Shown in pieces: positions 32,234-43,867 of a DNA stretch of 64,000 nt. Location of the stretch: positions 4,352,001 to 4,416,000 of the forward strand of contig JAJGOT010000001.1 of the NCBI GenBank assembly GCA_022457155.1, read 5' to 3'. The position numbers and the translations under genes are program-made. Under the pieces are notes generated by a model. The model did not search any database, was not told where the DNA came from, and saw nothing but the letters and a program-made list of their open reading frames with translations. The stretch is from Cladopsammia gracilis. Its lineage: Eukaryota; Cnidaria; Anthozoa; Scleractinia; Dendrophylliidae. Each line of letters begins with the position of its first letter. The first letter of the stretch is position 1.

Positions 32234-33659
32234 AATTTCGTAAACATTTGTTTTTTTTTAAGCTAAATGTCGAGATCTTCCAATGAAAAAAGGGCCACCG
32301 CTAAAAAGGAGACAAAAACAAATGGATATTTCCAGAAAAGACAAATAAGGTCTATGATGACCAACAATGTGTTTTAACCATAATTATAATACTTCGTCTT
32401 GTGTATATTTGTCAATATTTGACACATGACGCAAAACTCGCACTTGTGCTTGTGTTTCTGGTAAAGGGGTTTTGAATGGAGAAAGTTACAAAACTTTACA
32501 TTCGAGTATACATTTTTTGGGCTTTCAACCGGAACGAGTCATCCATGCCCGTCTATCAAGACTCCTGGCAATAGCGTCCGCTTAAAGAGGGTCGCTGTTA
32601 CCGACCTAATATAAACCGCGCTTTTGCAAAATGCAGTTATTATGGCAAAAAAGATTGGATGACATTTGCTTCAAATTTGAATTTTCTTAACCCAGGCCCC
32701 CTAAACTTTTACGCACAATTTTCGTGAAAATGGTATAATTTTCAGGAAGAATTTAAATTTGTCGTTATACGTTACTTTCTTCGTATTTGTATATACGCAC
32801 TGATTTAACTATTAATAAACATGTATATATCCGAAAACTGAAAACAATCCATGTAAATCGAGCTTCGAAGTTGTCATTCTCGAAAGAAGGCGTGGCAGGT
32901 TCTAGCGATTTTCGCCAACCAGGAACGAGCATATGAAATAGCGTGTCTGAGGAGTTATTCGACTGTGTGTTTTATATGTGTTACGGAAGGAAATAATCAA
33001 AGGCTCCGTTCTTGTGATCGAAGTCGTGAATATGAAACAACCATCGCACCTTTTCCTACCATACACATGGTGGGTCCTCTTAGATTGTACATGTTATGAC
33101 TACTTTTCTTATGTTGCAGATCCACTTACCGATATCTTTTATCAAAGACGAACCTCTAAAACCTCAAAACCTTCGTGTGTAGCTAGTAAACACGAAGGAA
33201 TGAAATGAAAATTACGGGACAAACTTACCTTTTCCTTCATTATTAATGTCAGATATCCTTGCCAAACAATAATAACAAGAAAAAGAACCCCAACGTTTTC
33301 CTAAACCGACGTTTCAGCTCATCGAGCATGAAACTGTAATGGCGGACTTGGTTTACTTCCATTTCAGACTCCATGTATTCTATTACTGAAGTGTAACATC
33401 CACAATTTAATATAAATTTAATATAAAGTTTACGATGAGCGAGAAACTTTTTTCCAGTAATCGCAATAAGTCGTATTCACGACTTAAAAAGGAACTGAAG
33501 TACAGAGGGCACCCAGTGAAGCTGTCGGTTTGGCGAGATATGTCTATAAGACGTGTTTCAGTTTACGAGAGAGATGAATGTTTAATCAACTCCTAGTGAA
33601 CATACCTCAGATTTGTCTCAGTTCGCAATCAGTGGATCAACACAAAACTTCTGAGCAAT
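31641..33659. other. Unassigned region with a 31-G run
   Basis: No gene supported. It contains a 31-base G run (32202-32232). Near 33220 the minus strand has GAAAAG|GTAAGTTT, a donor-like site. Short open frames (e.g. 32978-33208) have no recognised product. Transposon ends were not identified. Confidence 0.4.
32202..32232 (+). repeat. Poly-G tract (31)
   Basis: Thirty-one uninterrupted G in AT-rich surroundings; strong quadruplex potential. Such runs are error-prone in sequencing, so the exact length is uncertain. Confidence 0.9.
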
Positions 33660-35919
33660 CTGTATCCTTCTTCGCATCAACTCAACTCAATCGAACTACG
33701 GAACTATGAATCTAATTTGATTCCTTGCCAGTCCGAAATTAATTTCAAGATAACTGCAAGAGTGTGACCACATTTGCGTCTTTCAGAGCAAGCTATCAAA
33801 TGAGGTCACTTTTAATTAATTCGCATACTTTCGTACTGTGACCCATTAGTTAGTCTGCACCAGTAATTTCAATTGATTTTCAATATCAATCTGGCCTTAG
33901 ACAAAAGTGATTTCAGTTCTTATAAGCGGAGGGATCTAAACTCGCCCATGAAAAGATAACCCTGAAACTTCCACCAAATTTCCATTAAGTTGGTCTACTA
34001 GACGGCTGTTACAACCTCAGACATCAGGAGAATGTTATATTTTTACCAGATAAGGATTTTAGTACGAGATGGAAGATAAGTAGCCTGCGAATACAACCGC
34101 CTCGCCTCTAGACTCCTACCTCGCCTCGCGATCGCTCACGGACACTTGGGGCATTCGGCTGTATTCTCAGACTGAGATGAAAAAGGAAATTCAGTAGTGT
34201 TTTATTTGCTCGTTATACGCGTTTCTCGGTAGACCAATTGTTCCAAAATAATTAAACTAATAAGAAGTTGTCTGGAATTATAAATTCCTTGAATATTAGT
34301 GAATTCTAACTACTTTCCATGTTGTGGTTGCATAGATAAATAAGTATATAGAACCAACTTTTTAAATACAAAATAATGTTTAACATACTAGTATACCTAA
34401 ATGGTAAAACTGCTGCCGAAGGAGAGGGTGAGATAAGTATGCTTGCAGTAAGGTTATGAACTGAACTATTTTGTCTGTTTGAAATGGTGAAGAAAACAGT
34501 TACAGGAAGGGATATTTGAAGCGTTATGAAGGGAAATCAATGTCAATTTTTATGGGACAGGGCGCTAGTGTGATTTGAAATACATGGGTGTTTAATAAAA
34601 TTTTCCTACCATTTCGTTTTTTTTTTGTATTTTTCACAGGCTTCCTTATTCCCCCCCCCCCCCCCCCCCTTTGTTGGCCTCACCAAAAAGATATAAATAA
34701 AAAAAATGGAAATATAAAAAAATCAGCAAGCTTAACTTGACGTTGTTCTTTGTCCAAAGGAGGGGGATATTTTAGTAGCTCCTCCCCACCTCCCTAATAC
34801 AGTGGACATGATTTACATTTGGTACCGTTTAAAGCTAATTAGCCTTTCCTTTTCTGGAAAAGAACTTTTAAACCGAGATTTTGTAAGTTCTTTGTGAAGA
34901 ACCCTTCCTGGAAATGTTTTTTTTTTTCTAATTGCCTCCCCCTCCCCCCAATCACAGGCATATTTACTGTATTTTCCCTCCCCCACTTATGCCATAATTT
35001 CCCAGAGTAATTGAAAGATTTCTACATATCAACATGCTGCAAAGCTCTTAAATAAAACTATAAAACGACCATTTGGTCAACAATTTAAAAAAAAAACATT
35101 GTAAGATCAATATTTTGCTTTTGAAATATTTTATGCCTGTTAACAGAAACTATAAACTATAAACAATAAGTATGAATTTGAAAATTGCAATCTGGCGTTA
35201 GTCAAAAGTGGTTGATTTCATTTCATATCAGCAACTGAAGGATGTAAACTCGGTCCATGAAAAGATAACCTCACCACATGTCCATCAAGTTGCTTTACTA
35301 GCCAGCTGTTATAACCTCAGATATCAGGATAATGTTTTTTTCTTAACAAGATAATGATTTTAGTACGAGATTAATGAAAAGTTTCCTGCGAATACAGCCC
35401 CCTCTCTCTAGTCCGTTGCACGCGGCTTTTTAATTGTCAAACTTAAGGTAGAATACCCGTTCAAACATATAGAAGTAGCAAATGGCATTAAAAACATGAG
35501 GTAAGAGTCGTGCAGGCCATGCACGCAGAGCCATTTTTTATCATGTTGAATGAAATCGTCTCTTTAACTACTGTAATTGACTTCATATTTGGTTGTTTAA
35601 AATTTTTACTATTTCTTTTTGTTGAAATTGTTCCAAATTCATTCGGAATTTCAAAAAAAAAAATGTCAACGTCGTCTACCAAACTCAAGTTTGACCTTCT
35701 AGAATGAAGTGCGATGGGTTAATGGTAAACCGCTGTCATTATTACCTTTACATAATATTTGGCAAGGTCACGTAAAAACTCTGATATCTATGAAAAACGT
35801 GCTTAGAACATATTGCACAGTTGTTTTTACAATGAGTAAGAAAAAATAGTAAAATGCAATAAGATGTAGAGTTAGAAATTCATAAAGGAACGTCTACATA
35901 ATTAAAAACTGATTTCCTT
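33660..35919. repeat. Older duplications and C tract
   Basis: A segment with GTAGCCTGCGAATACAACCG (34079) recurs near 35380 and 41232, and TCCTTGAATATTAGTGAATT occurs at 34287 and 41579. A 19-base C tract lies at 34651-34669. No gene is visible; frames on both strands at 35.5-35.7 kb overlap and are not recognisable. Confidence 0.6.
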
Positions 35920-36140
35920 TTGCAGCAACGGATAAACTCCAACTACAGAATTGAACTAAACGAAGATCAATTAATTTTTCTGTTCGTCCACGCTAATTAA
36001 ACATTTTAATTGGTGCAGCCTGCTGTCTCGATAGAATCTTGTTATAAAGCAACATTTTGAGGTAAAACTGATATTAATTGATTTCTCTTTTATTATTGTA
36101 TACACTACAACCCACTCAGTATTTCTCCGATTGTTAAATA

Positions 36141-36272
36141 GAGGTTTTGCACGGCAGCCATGTTGCATGGCAGGAACAATGAAAATGTTTTGCATCAGAA
36201 AAAAACATTCTTTCCCATAGGGAAAAGAATCTATTGTTCCTGCCATGCAACATGGCTGCCGTGCAAAACCTC
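36141..36272. mobile_element. 132-bp hairpin MITE, TA target
   Basis: Perfect inverted repeats of ~40 bp (GAGGTTTTGCACGGCAGCCA...) flanked by TA on both sides. The homologous site in block P copy 1 (about 29445) is empty and has a single TA, which confirms the boundaries and the TA duplication typical of Tc1/mariner-type movement. Confidence 0.9.
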
Positions 36273-36399
36273 TATACCCAAACTACGTCAGATAAAAGAG
36301 CACTAGTTTAGTAAATATACTCAAGGATTTAAAAAGCTTTAAAAATGTTATTACTAATGACATCACACAAACACAACAGTGAGTTTTGTAATAGATTTT

Positions 36400-37860
36400 T
36401 GTATATATACATTCTCCTTTCTTTAACCGCCAACCTCGATGAGTATGACTGTGTGTGGGCTTTTTGGCTTTCGCATTAACTGTTAAAAAACGCCTCCGTT
36501 TCTTGAGCATGCTGTTTCTTTTCGTCGCAACAGCTCATCTCAAACATTTCAGCCAATTGTTGTCATTCAATATCTAAATGAAAACACTTCTTAAAAGCGA
36601 ACATTTCCGATTTAAAGGGAAACTTGCGTCAAAACAAAATGCACTTTACGCACTTTAACGCCCATAGGATGAAGATTGCATTCTTCGCGTGTATATTCAT
36701 TCGATTTTGAAATTAGCTTGGATTACTATAACTTAATCGTAGACAGTATGACTGTGTGTGGGTTTTTTGGCTTTCGCAATAAATGGATAAAAAACGCCTC
36801 TATTTCTCGAGCATGCTGTTTCCTTTCGTCGCAACAGCTCATCTCAAACATTTCAGCCAATTGTTGTCATTCAATACCTAAATGAAAACACTTCTTAAAA
36901 GCGAACATTTCCGATTTAAAGGGAAACTTGCGTCAAAACAAAATGCACTTTACGCACTTTAACGCCCATAGGATGAAGATTGCATTCTTCGCGTGTATAT
37001 TCATTCGATTTTGAAATTAGCTTGGATTACTATAACTTAATCGTAGACAGTATGACTGTGTGTGGGTTTTTTGGCTTTCGCAATAAATGGATAAAAAACG
37101 CCTCTATTTCTCGAGCATGCTGTTTCCTTTCGTCGCAGCAGCTCATCTCAAACATTTCAGCCAATTGTCATACAATATCTAAATGAAAATACTTCTTAAA
37201 AGAGAACATTTCCGATATAAAGGGAAACTTGTGTCAAAATGAAATGCACTAGCTTTACGCGCTTTAACGCCCATGGGATGAAGATTGCATTCTTCACGTG
37301 TATATTCATTCCATTTTGAAATTAGCTTGGATTACTATAACTTAATCGTAGACAGTATGACTGTGTGTGGGCTTTTAGGCTTTCGCAATAAATGGATAAA
37401 AAAACGCCTCTGTTTCTCGAGCATGCTGTTTCCTTTTCGTCGCAACAGCTCATCTCAAACATTTCAGCCAATAGACCTCTTTAGCTTGTATGTTTTGTTT
37501 TCCCAATGTAGGTCACGTGATGTTCTCAAGGGAATTTGTCCTTTGTCTTTTCATACATTATATATACATATGCACGTGAAGTAAACAAAATTTAAAAGAA
37601 ACAGTTCTCTAGGGTAACATCACATGATCTACATTGGGAAAACAAAATGTACAAGCTAAAGAGGTCTATTGTCATACAATATCTAAATGAAAATACTTCT
37701 TAAAAGAGAACATTTCCGATATAAAGGGAAACTTGTGTCGCTTTAACGCCCATAGGATGAAGATTGTATTCTTCACGTGTATATTCATTACATTTTGAAA
37801 TTAGCTTGGATTACTATAACTTAATTGTAGATAGGTTCAAAAATAAGGATCTGTTTTCGA
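36400..37860 (+). repeat. ~304-bp tandem array
   Basis: Three full units begin near 36676, 36980 and 37285 (spacing 304 and 305 bp), with partial units before 36676 and after 37668. Units 1 and 2 are almost identical; unit 3 differs more. One unit equivalent exists at 29480-29860 in block P copy 1. Each unit opens a 68-99 codon frame starting MHSSRVYSF, but its end differs among units and there is no known product. Confidence 0.9.
37473..37667. mobile_element. 195-bp hairpin MITE
   Basis: Ends AGACCTCTTTAGCTTGTA and complement, with arms of ~55 bp that continue through CCCAATGTAG and TCACGTGATGTT. It interrupts the 304-bp array; sister units show the empty site CCAATTGTC. The comparison fits an AT dinucleotide target or none. 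Confidence 0.85.
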
Positions 37861-38671
37861 ATAAACCAAATTGATCATTTTAGAGTTGACTTTTGGGGAG
37901 CGCGGTCAATATGGCAAAATAAATCATTTCAAAGATCACTCCTTAAAACAAATTTATGATTCCATTGTAGAATATAAGAAACGAATAATCAGTAATGTTA
38001 AGTTACGACTTCCATATTATCTTACTATTTCTGATGTGGGCAGACAGTACCTTAGTAAAAGTTTCTTGAAATCCGACTAACATTTTCCTCTTTTTAGATA
38101 CGTTTTATTTTAAATATTGTTACTTTTAATTAATGCTAGTCGTTCTGTCAAATATGAAGTAAATCATAGAAAATGCAAAAGCGTTATAGCTTAAAGCAGT
38201 GCTAAAATTCTAGAGTGAAACTCCAAAACTCAATATGAAGGCGAAAATCTCTAAAGGAACTCGCAGATGACCAACGGGGAAGAACTCGGAATTTACGTAT
38301 TAAAGGTCGACCACAAATCGGGAAGGCGTCAGGATCACAATTATGATGGATCTAGACCCCTTAAAAGAGATGTTCTTTAAAAGGTTTTTCTCAATTAGTC
38401 TGTTTTCTTTTGCCACGCAATTATAGCTCAAACTCGAACTGGAGAACGATTGTCATTCAAACTAAATTAATTTGCTTTTTCTTGCTAATACTTGACTCTA
38501 GCGCTATATTAACAAAAATAAAATCCACACGAAGAACATATAAAAGTTCCACTTGCTTATAATGGACGAGCACCTAGCTATCCAGTTAGTTCACAGGCAC
38601 GACACTCAAATAGGGAACAACATATTGCAAATTGAATGTAACAATTGTAAATGGATTGAATCCAGGAGTAT

Positions 38672-38778
38672 CAGTAGCCTGTCGAGTGTGATCCTCCGGG
38701 TTAATTAGTGTAGTTCTGAAGAGAACTGTTGTTTTCAGAACTACACAAAGCCGGACGGTTATACTTGACAGACTACTG
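38672..38778. repeat. Hairpin segment within block P copy 2
   Basis: Counterpart of 31168-31267, with CAGTAGCCTGTCGAGTGTGA and its near-complement ending at 38778; the inner GTAGTTCTGAAGAGAAC pairing differs slightly. Confidence 0.7.
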
Positions 38779-39034
38779 AACATAACAATCATGTTAAAAA
38801 TCCCAACTAAGCTATTTTACAAGCGTGTCAGTTGTTTAAGTTTTGTAATCAACTCACCCAATATCGCGAAACTTTACCCTCGGCGGAAATTAAGCCAGGC
38901 AATGTTGTTCGATGTTCGCAAATTCTAAACCCCGCAAAATTGAATGACATTAGTGTATTCTCGAAGGCGCATTACATATGTTTGAATGACGCAAATAAAC
39001 ACGCTATTTGAGACGAAAGAAGCCTGCAATTTTA

Positions 39035-39452
39035 GGCCCCGTCCACACTAATGCGTTTTCGTTTAAAAACGCATACTTTTTAATGCCTTTTTACCGATCG
39101 TCCACACTAAAACGATCAAAAACGGAGTATGAAATCGATGAAAGCGGAGGTTTTCGAAAACGCTTTTTAAAGTGGAGACTTTTGAAAACGCAGGTCTATC
39201 GTTTTAGTGTGGACGGCAAAAGCGGAGCTTTTCAAAAACGCTTACGTCACAACTAGTAACGCATACTATTGCTGGCGCTATTGGAGCAAGCGGACGTGTA
39301 TTGAACAGAAAAACGTCCGAGCAGAGCCTGGTGATGAAAACGCATCTTTGGATCATCGTTTTTCAGCACCTAGTGTGGACGCAAATCTTTTTTTCCTTTT
39401 TCGAGGAACCAAAAACGAAGGTTTTCAAAAACGCATTAGTGTGGACGGGGCC
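39035..39452. mobile_element. Harbinger-like MITE, 418 bp
   Basis: Terminal repeats GGCCCCGTCCACACTAATGC, sharing the first 14 bases with the MITE at 21338, flanked by TTA (39032-39034, 39453-39455). The paralogous site at 31516 is empty with one TTA, which proves the boundaries. The interior is rich in AAAACGC motifs in both orientations and has no coding. Confidence 0.95.
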
Positions 39453-39702
39453 TTAGTTATTTTACCACCCGCCACGATTAGCACTTTGATTCAGGAAGTA
39501 ATTTTTATTTAGGAAAAAAAACAATTTTATATGTTTAGTTATTTATAGTCTTAGCGCATTGCGTTTTTCAAAGGCGTCAATTTAATAAAACTTTTACACT
39601 CGTAATTTACAAGTGTAGTTATTAGGCCGGTTCACACTATACTAGGGACTAAAGTGCCCTTGAAGTGCACTTGATAATCAGGTCGACTTGAGGTCTACTT
39701 AA

Positions 39703-40015
39703 GCCTGGTTTCCATATAATCGCAACGATCATAACGATCGCTGGGATCGTTGCGATCGACGATCGCTACGATTCTTGCGACCCTTGCGATCATATGGAAA
39801 CCAAAACGTTGCGATCCTTGCGATCCTTGCGATCCTTGCGATTGCGATCGCAGAGATAGAAATTTTTCTATCTCTGCGATCGCAACCGCAACGATTGCAA
39901 CGTTTTGTTTTCCATATGATCGCAAGGGTTGCAAGAATCGCAGCGATCATCGATCGTAACGATCGCTGCGATCGTTGCGATCGTTGCGATCGTTGCGATT
40001 ATATCGAAACCAGAC
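39703..40015. mobile_element. GATC-rich palindromic MITE, nested copy 1
   Basis: Ends GCCTGGTTTCCATATAATCG and near-complement; the whole 313 bp is almost one palindrome centred at about 39861 (GAGATAGAAATTTTTCTATC). It is packed with GCGATCG and TTGCGATC repeats. Left flank TTAA, right flank TTTA. Confidence 0.85.
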
Positions 40016-40119
40016 TTTAGGAAAGACGAGACAATAGATTTTCAGGCATGACTACGCACAACGTGCATATTTAGATGCAAATTACTTGCGAGCGCAAGTT
40101 GGTACATGCAGTTGATTAA

Positions 40120-40395
40120 GCCTGGTTTCCATATAATCGCAACGATCGCAACGATCGCAGCGATCGTTACGATCGACGATCGCTGCGATTCTTGCGACCC
40201 TTGCGATCATATGGAAACCAACCGGAGATAGAAAAATTTCTATCTCTGCGATCGCAATCGCAACGATCGCAACGGTTGGTTTCCATATGATCGCAAGGGT
40301 CGCAAGAATCGCAGCGATCGTCGATCGTAACGATCGCTGCGATCGATGCGATCGTTGCGATCGATGCGATCGTTGCGATTATATGGAAACCAGGC
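40120..40395. mobile_element. GATC-rich palindromic MITE, nested copy 2
   Basis: Same family as 39703-40015, 276 bp, flanked by perfect TTAA on both sides (40116-40119, 40396-40399). Outer ends and inner ATGATCGCAAGGGT-type motifs repeat in mirror order. Confidence 0.9.
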
Positions 40396-40779
40396 TTAAG
40401 GGGTATACCTTACTTTGAAGTGCACTTGGATTCTTTTGTTTTACGCATATCGCCAGGGCAACAAAGAAACCAAAAAGTGCGGTCATTTAAACGTTCACAC
40501 TCCAGGTACGCGAGCTACACTTAGGTGATTCCGCACAAATCAACAGCACGTGCCATTGAAAAAGACGTTTTTGATAAATAAGAAGGGAAATATGGAGCTT
40601 TTAGAAAACGAGCTACTGCAATTATTTAACTATTTAATTACATTCAGCTGATATTAATTTTTACCTCTTTGATACATTTTACAATGAGATTTAAATGTGT
40701 AAATAAATCACAGATGAGTGCTTCTATTGAATCGAAGTCAGACTTCAAGTGCACTTAAGAGCCCTAGTGAGAACCGGCC

Positions 40780-41960
40780 TATTGTTTTCAACCGCTAAAA
40801 CAATGGCTACGCTTGTAAATTACACTTCTAAAAGGACCCCAGGTCGAAACAGCTGTCCACGGTTGCATTTTGGCTTTCAGTTCGGGCTCTATCATGTCGT
40901 TGTCGCGTTTAATGTCTACGTAGTATCAGCCTTGCTTTGTACTTTGATTTTATCTCTATTTTTGGTTGACTAGATCTTCTCCAGATCCTACGTACACCAG
41001 CAGCATTTTCGTTCGCGGACCTTTGCTTCTTATTTACTAATGTGACACCAATAAAAAAAGGGGGGCTACACTCTAGCCTATACTCATGTTGCAGACGTGA
41101 CCAGATCGGTTTACGTTCACAGTCTAGAAGTTGAATTGGTTTTTAGCGACGCTGAAGCCCGACTTTAATACTCGCAGAGTTCTAACTTGTTCTTAACCAG
41201 ACAAGGACTTTGGTACGCGATGGATGAAAAGTAGCCTGCGAATACAGCCGCCTCGCCTCGCGATCGCTCACGCTCACTAGGGGCGTTTGGCTGTATTCTC
41301 GGGCAGACCTGCACGTCTCACATGATTGGCTAAGAAAAGAATAGAACAAACAACACAAAAATGGCCCCCCTAGCCCTAAAAACAATAGAGGTGCACCTCA
41401 TCCAGGCTAGGTATGAATGAAATTAGAGGTTCCGAAGAGGTGCAAGCCTACTGGTATTCTCAGACTAGATGAAAAGGGAAATTCAGTGGTGTTTTAGTTG
41501 CTCGTTATATGAGTTTCTCGCTAGACCAAATGTTCCTTAAAACACTTAAACTAATAAGAATTTGTCTTGAATTATAAATTCCTTGAATATTAGTGAATTC
41601 TAACTACTTTCCATGAGTGTGGTTGCATAGATAAAAAAGTATATATAGAAACCAACTTTTTGAATACAAAATAACGTTTAGCGTATTAACTGGATTGTGA
41701 CGCTGTAAATGTGTTTCAGAAATACAAATTCTATTTTGTCGAAGAATTAAAGTAAATTTTAAAGGTTGTAAACTTCAAATTTTTAAAACAGTTTTAAAAT
41801 TTTGGGGTTTAAAACCCCCAAAATTTACTTCCCCCGTCATGACCATAGACACAATACCACCAATTGCTCAAAATATGAAAACCGCTTTTCAAAGGCGATG
41901 TATGCTATCAAAAATTTACTGCCTCTATCATATGACCATAGACAATTTCTACTGTATCCC
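40780..41960. other. Unassigned region, partly duplicated
   Basis: Contains 41130-41640, homologous to 34000-34370, and a short palindrome TTTTGGGGTTTAAAACCCCC near 41800. No gene was recognised. Confidence 0.45.
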
Positions 41961-41964
41961 TTAA

Positions 41965-42425
41965 AGTGCACCTTACCCCAAAACTTTTTTTTTTGGCTTA
42001 ATCAACTCTATGTACGTTGAAAAGTTGAATAGTTAAATATTTCTTGTTTTTAACGTCGTGTTAGTGAGTTATAGAGATTTGAATTTACAAAATGCTAATT
42101 TGATGATGTCATTTTAGGATTCATTTATTAAACAATTACTTGTTTTTACCTCCAAGGAATATTTTTTTACGAATCAATTGACTGTCCACAGTTTATATTT
42201 AGTATTTCTCAAATTGATTTTCCTTAAGCCGTAAACTGCATATTGTAAATTGACGTAGTAATAATGGCAAAATCCTAAAATGACGTCATCAAATTAGCAT
42301 TTTGTAACTTCAAATCTCTATAACTCACTAACGCTACGTTAAAAACGAAAAATATTTCACTATTCGACTTTTCAACGTACATGAAGTTGATTAAGCCAAA
42401 AAAAAAAATTGGGATTAGGTGCACT
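41965..42425. mobile_element. TTAA-flanked foldback MITE
   Basis: Arms of ~155 bp starting AGTGCACCTTACCCC and ending with the near-complement GGTGCACT. TTAA flanks at 41961-41964 and 42426-42429. The centre of ~150 bp has no coding. Confidence 0.9.
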
Positions 42426-43542
42426 TTAAAATTATTTATGGCGCCATATAGAAATACAACAATACATTCTTCTTTTTTATTTTACCGCCAACCTCGATTA
42501 TAGCCTGACTGTCTGGCCTTCACAATAAATCGATTAAAAAAAAAAAAACATCTCTGTTTTCTGAACACGCTGTTTACTTTTCCGCAACAGCTCAACTCGA
42601 ACTATTTCTGCTATTGTCATTAATAAATCCGGCATTTCTTGATTAGGAGGTCGAGACAAAGGTTTCTGTCTTTGAAGACTACATTATTACGTCAACAGAA
42701 ATCCACCCGAACAATAAATTCATCGGAAAAATAAATACCACTGTTAATGAAACAAAACGTTACTAAAGAGCTGAAGGAAATAATTTTCAGTCCCCAAACA
42801 TTCGTTATTTAAAAACAATTGAGGACTTAACTAGTTTTGAGGTATTCTTTAAGCAGTATAAGCAGCTTTGGCAGAGAACCAAGAAAACGCTAATCATTAT
42901 TTATTCAACAGTTATCACCCAAATGAATATTATTGACAGTTATCATCAAATATTATATTGACCAGTTTTTCAAGAAACGAGATGTATCTCACAATTTGTT
43001 TTTTTTTTTCAAAACGGTTCTCGAAAAAAGATTGTTTCGACGTAAAGTTGTTGATGAGAAAAGGTTCTTACGGTTAATAACCGATGCGGTAGTGACTTCT
43101 TTATTTTGCCCTATGGGCATTCGTTTATTGTTACTTTCAAACGCCAATCATTTGTTACTTAAAAGTTATGACCTATCCTAATAGAGTGACCAGTTTTTCA
43201 AGACACAAGGTTTTATTGCATTTTCTCATTAGGAATATTTTTTGAGAAAAGTTTCGCGAAAAAAAAATGTTTCGATGCAAAGTTGTTGACGAGAAAAGCT
43301 GCTTACCATTAATAGACTTTTCATGTGTCAATTCAAAGGGGACAGACCGCAAATAAATGTGGCTACTAAATATATCTGAATTTCGTAACTGTTCATCAGT
43401 AGGATGCCCAAAATGTGTGCAATTCCACAATTGGTTTCGGCTCTATTAAATCCTATACCAATTGCAGAACATTTTAGGAGGAGCCACCCACAGTGTGAGC
43501 ACAGTTACTGACAAGACATATCAGTTAGGAAAACAACGCAAA
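42426..43542. repeat. Tandemly related units of family U
   Basis: 42955-43165 and 43188-43345 are copies of a unit containing GACCAGTTTTTCAAGA, GATTGTTTCGACG, AAGTTGTTGA-GAGAAAAG and TTTTGCCCTATGGGCAT (the last only in the first). Further copies are at 46515-46735, 46745-46935 and 54872-54975. No conserved open frame. Confidence 0.7.
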
Positions 43543-43665
43543 ATAAATGTAGTACGTTATTAATAACGTAAATGATAACGTAAATAATAACGTAAACGTT
43601 ATAACGTAAATAACGTAAATAATAATAACGTAAACGTTAATAACGTAGTACGTTATTAATAACCG
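43543..43665 (+). repeat. AATAACGTA tandem repeat
   Basis: Irregular repetition of AATAACGTA/AACGTAAAT words (about a dozen). Confidence 0.9.
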
Positions 43666-43724
43666 ACATATGACATATCTAATTATTGCCCTATGGACAT
43701 CCGTTAATGGTTATTAAAAATAGT

Positions 43725-43867
43725 TAATTCTATCGTGCATGGATAATTTGAATGTTAATTAATCCACTCTTGGCGGATTTCATGACGGCATTTTGGTAGT
43801 TACAAATAATAAAAATAAGGCAAGAGTCGCACTTGAGGAAAACTGCAACCGAAAAAGGAAAACTTAA
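43725..43867. repeat. Block a, copy near 44 kb
   Basis: Nearly identical to 55000-55132 (AATTTGAATGTTAATTAATC, GCGGATTTCATGACGGCATT), and both run directly into a TTAACCCTTTCACTCCCAGAG junction. Confidence 0.85.

Larger units (their letters stand above)
35920..39550. repeat. Duplicated block P, copy 2
   Basis: Collinear with 29190-31640 but longer, because it acquired the 132-bp MITE at 36141, the 304-bp tandem amplification, the 195-bp MITE at 37473 and the 418-bp MITE at 39035. The matching segments and lack of coding are described in the entry for copy 1. Confidence 0.85.
39625..40779. mobile_element. Host MITE with two nested MITEs
   Basis: Outer ends GGCCGGTTCACACTA and, from the right, GGCCGGTTCTCACTAGGG, followed on both sides by a subterminal AAGTGCACTTG. 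Flanks allow a TA or ATT duplication. Without the two inner elements (39703-40015, 40120-40395) about 565 bp remain. A short ATG frame near 40591 (MELLENELLQLFNYLI) is unassigned. Confidence 0.8.

Noticed and set aside
33313..33336. GATGAGCTGAAACGTC (minus strand) as another hammerhead motif
   Set aside because: There is no room for stem II, the core has an extra base and stem I does not pair; it is a simple GTTTCA...TGAAAC hairpin.
39695..40020. Overlapping open frames on both strands
   Set aside because: They are all produced by the GATC-rich palindrome; the peptides are low-complexity and mirror each other.
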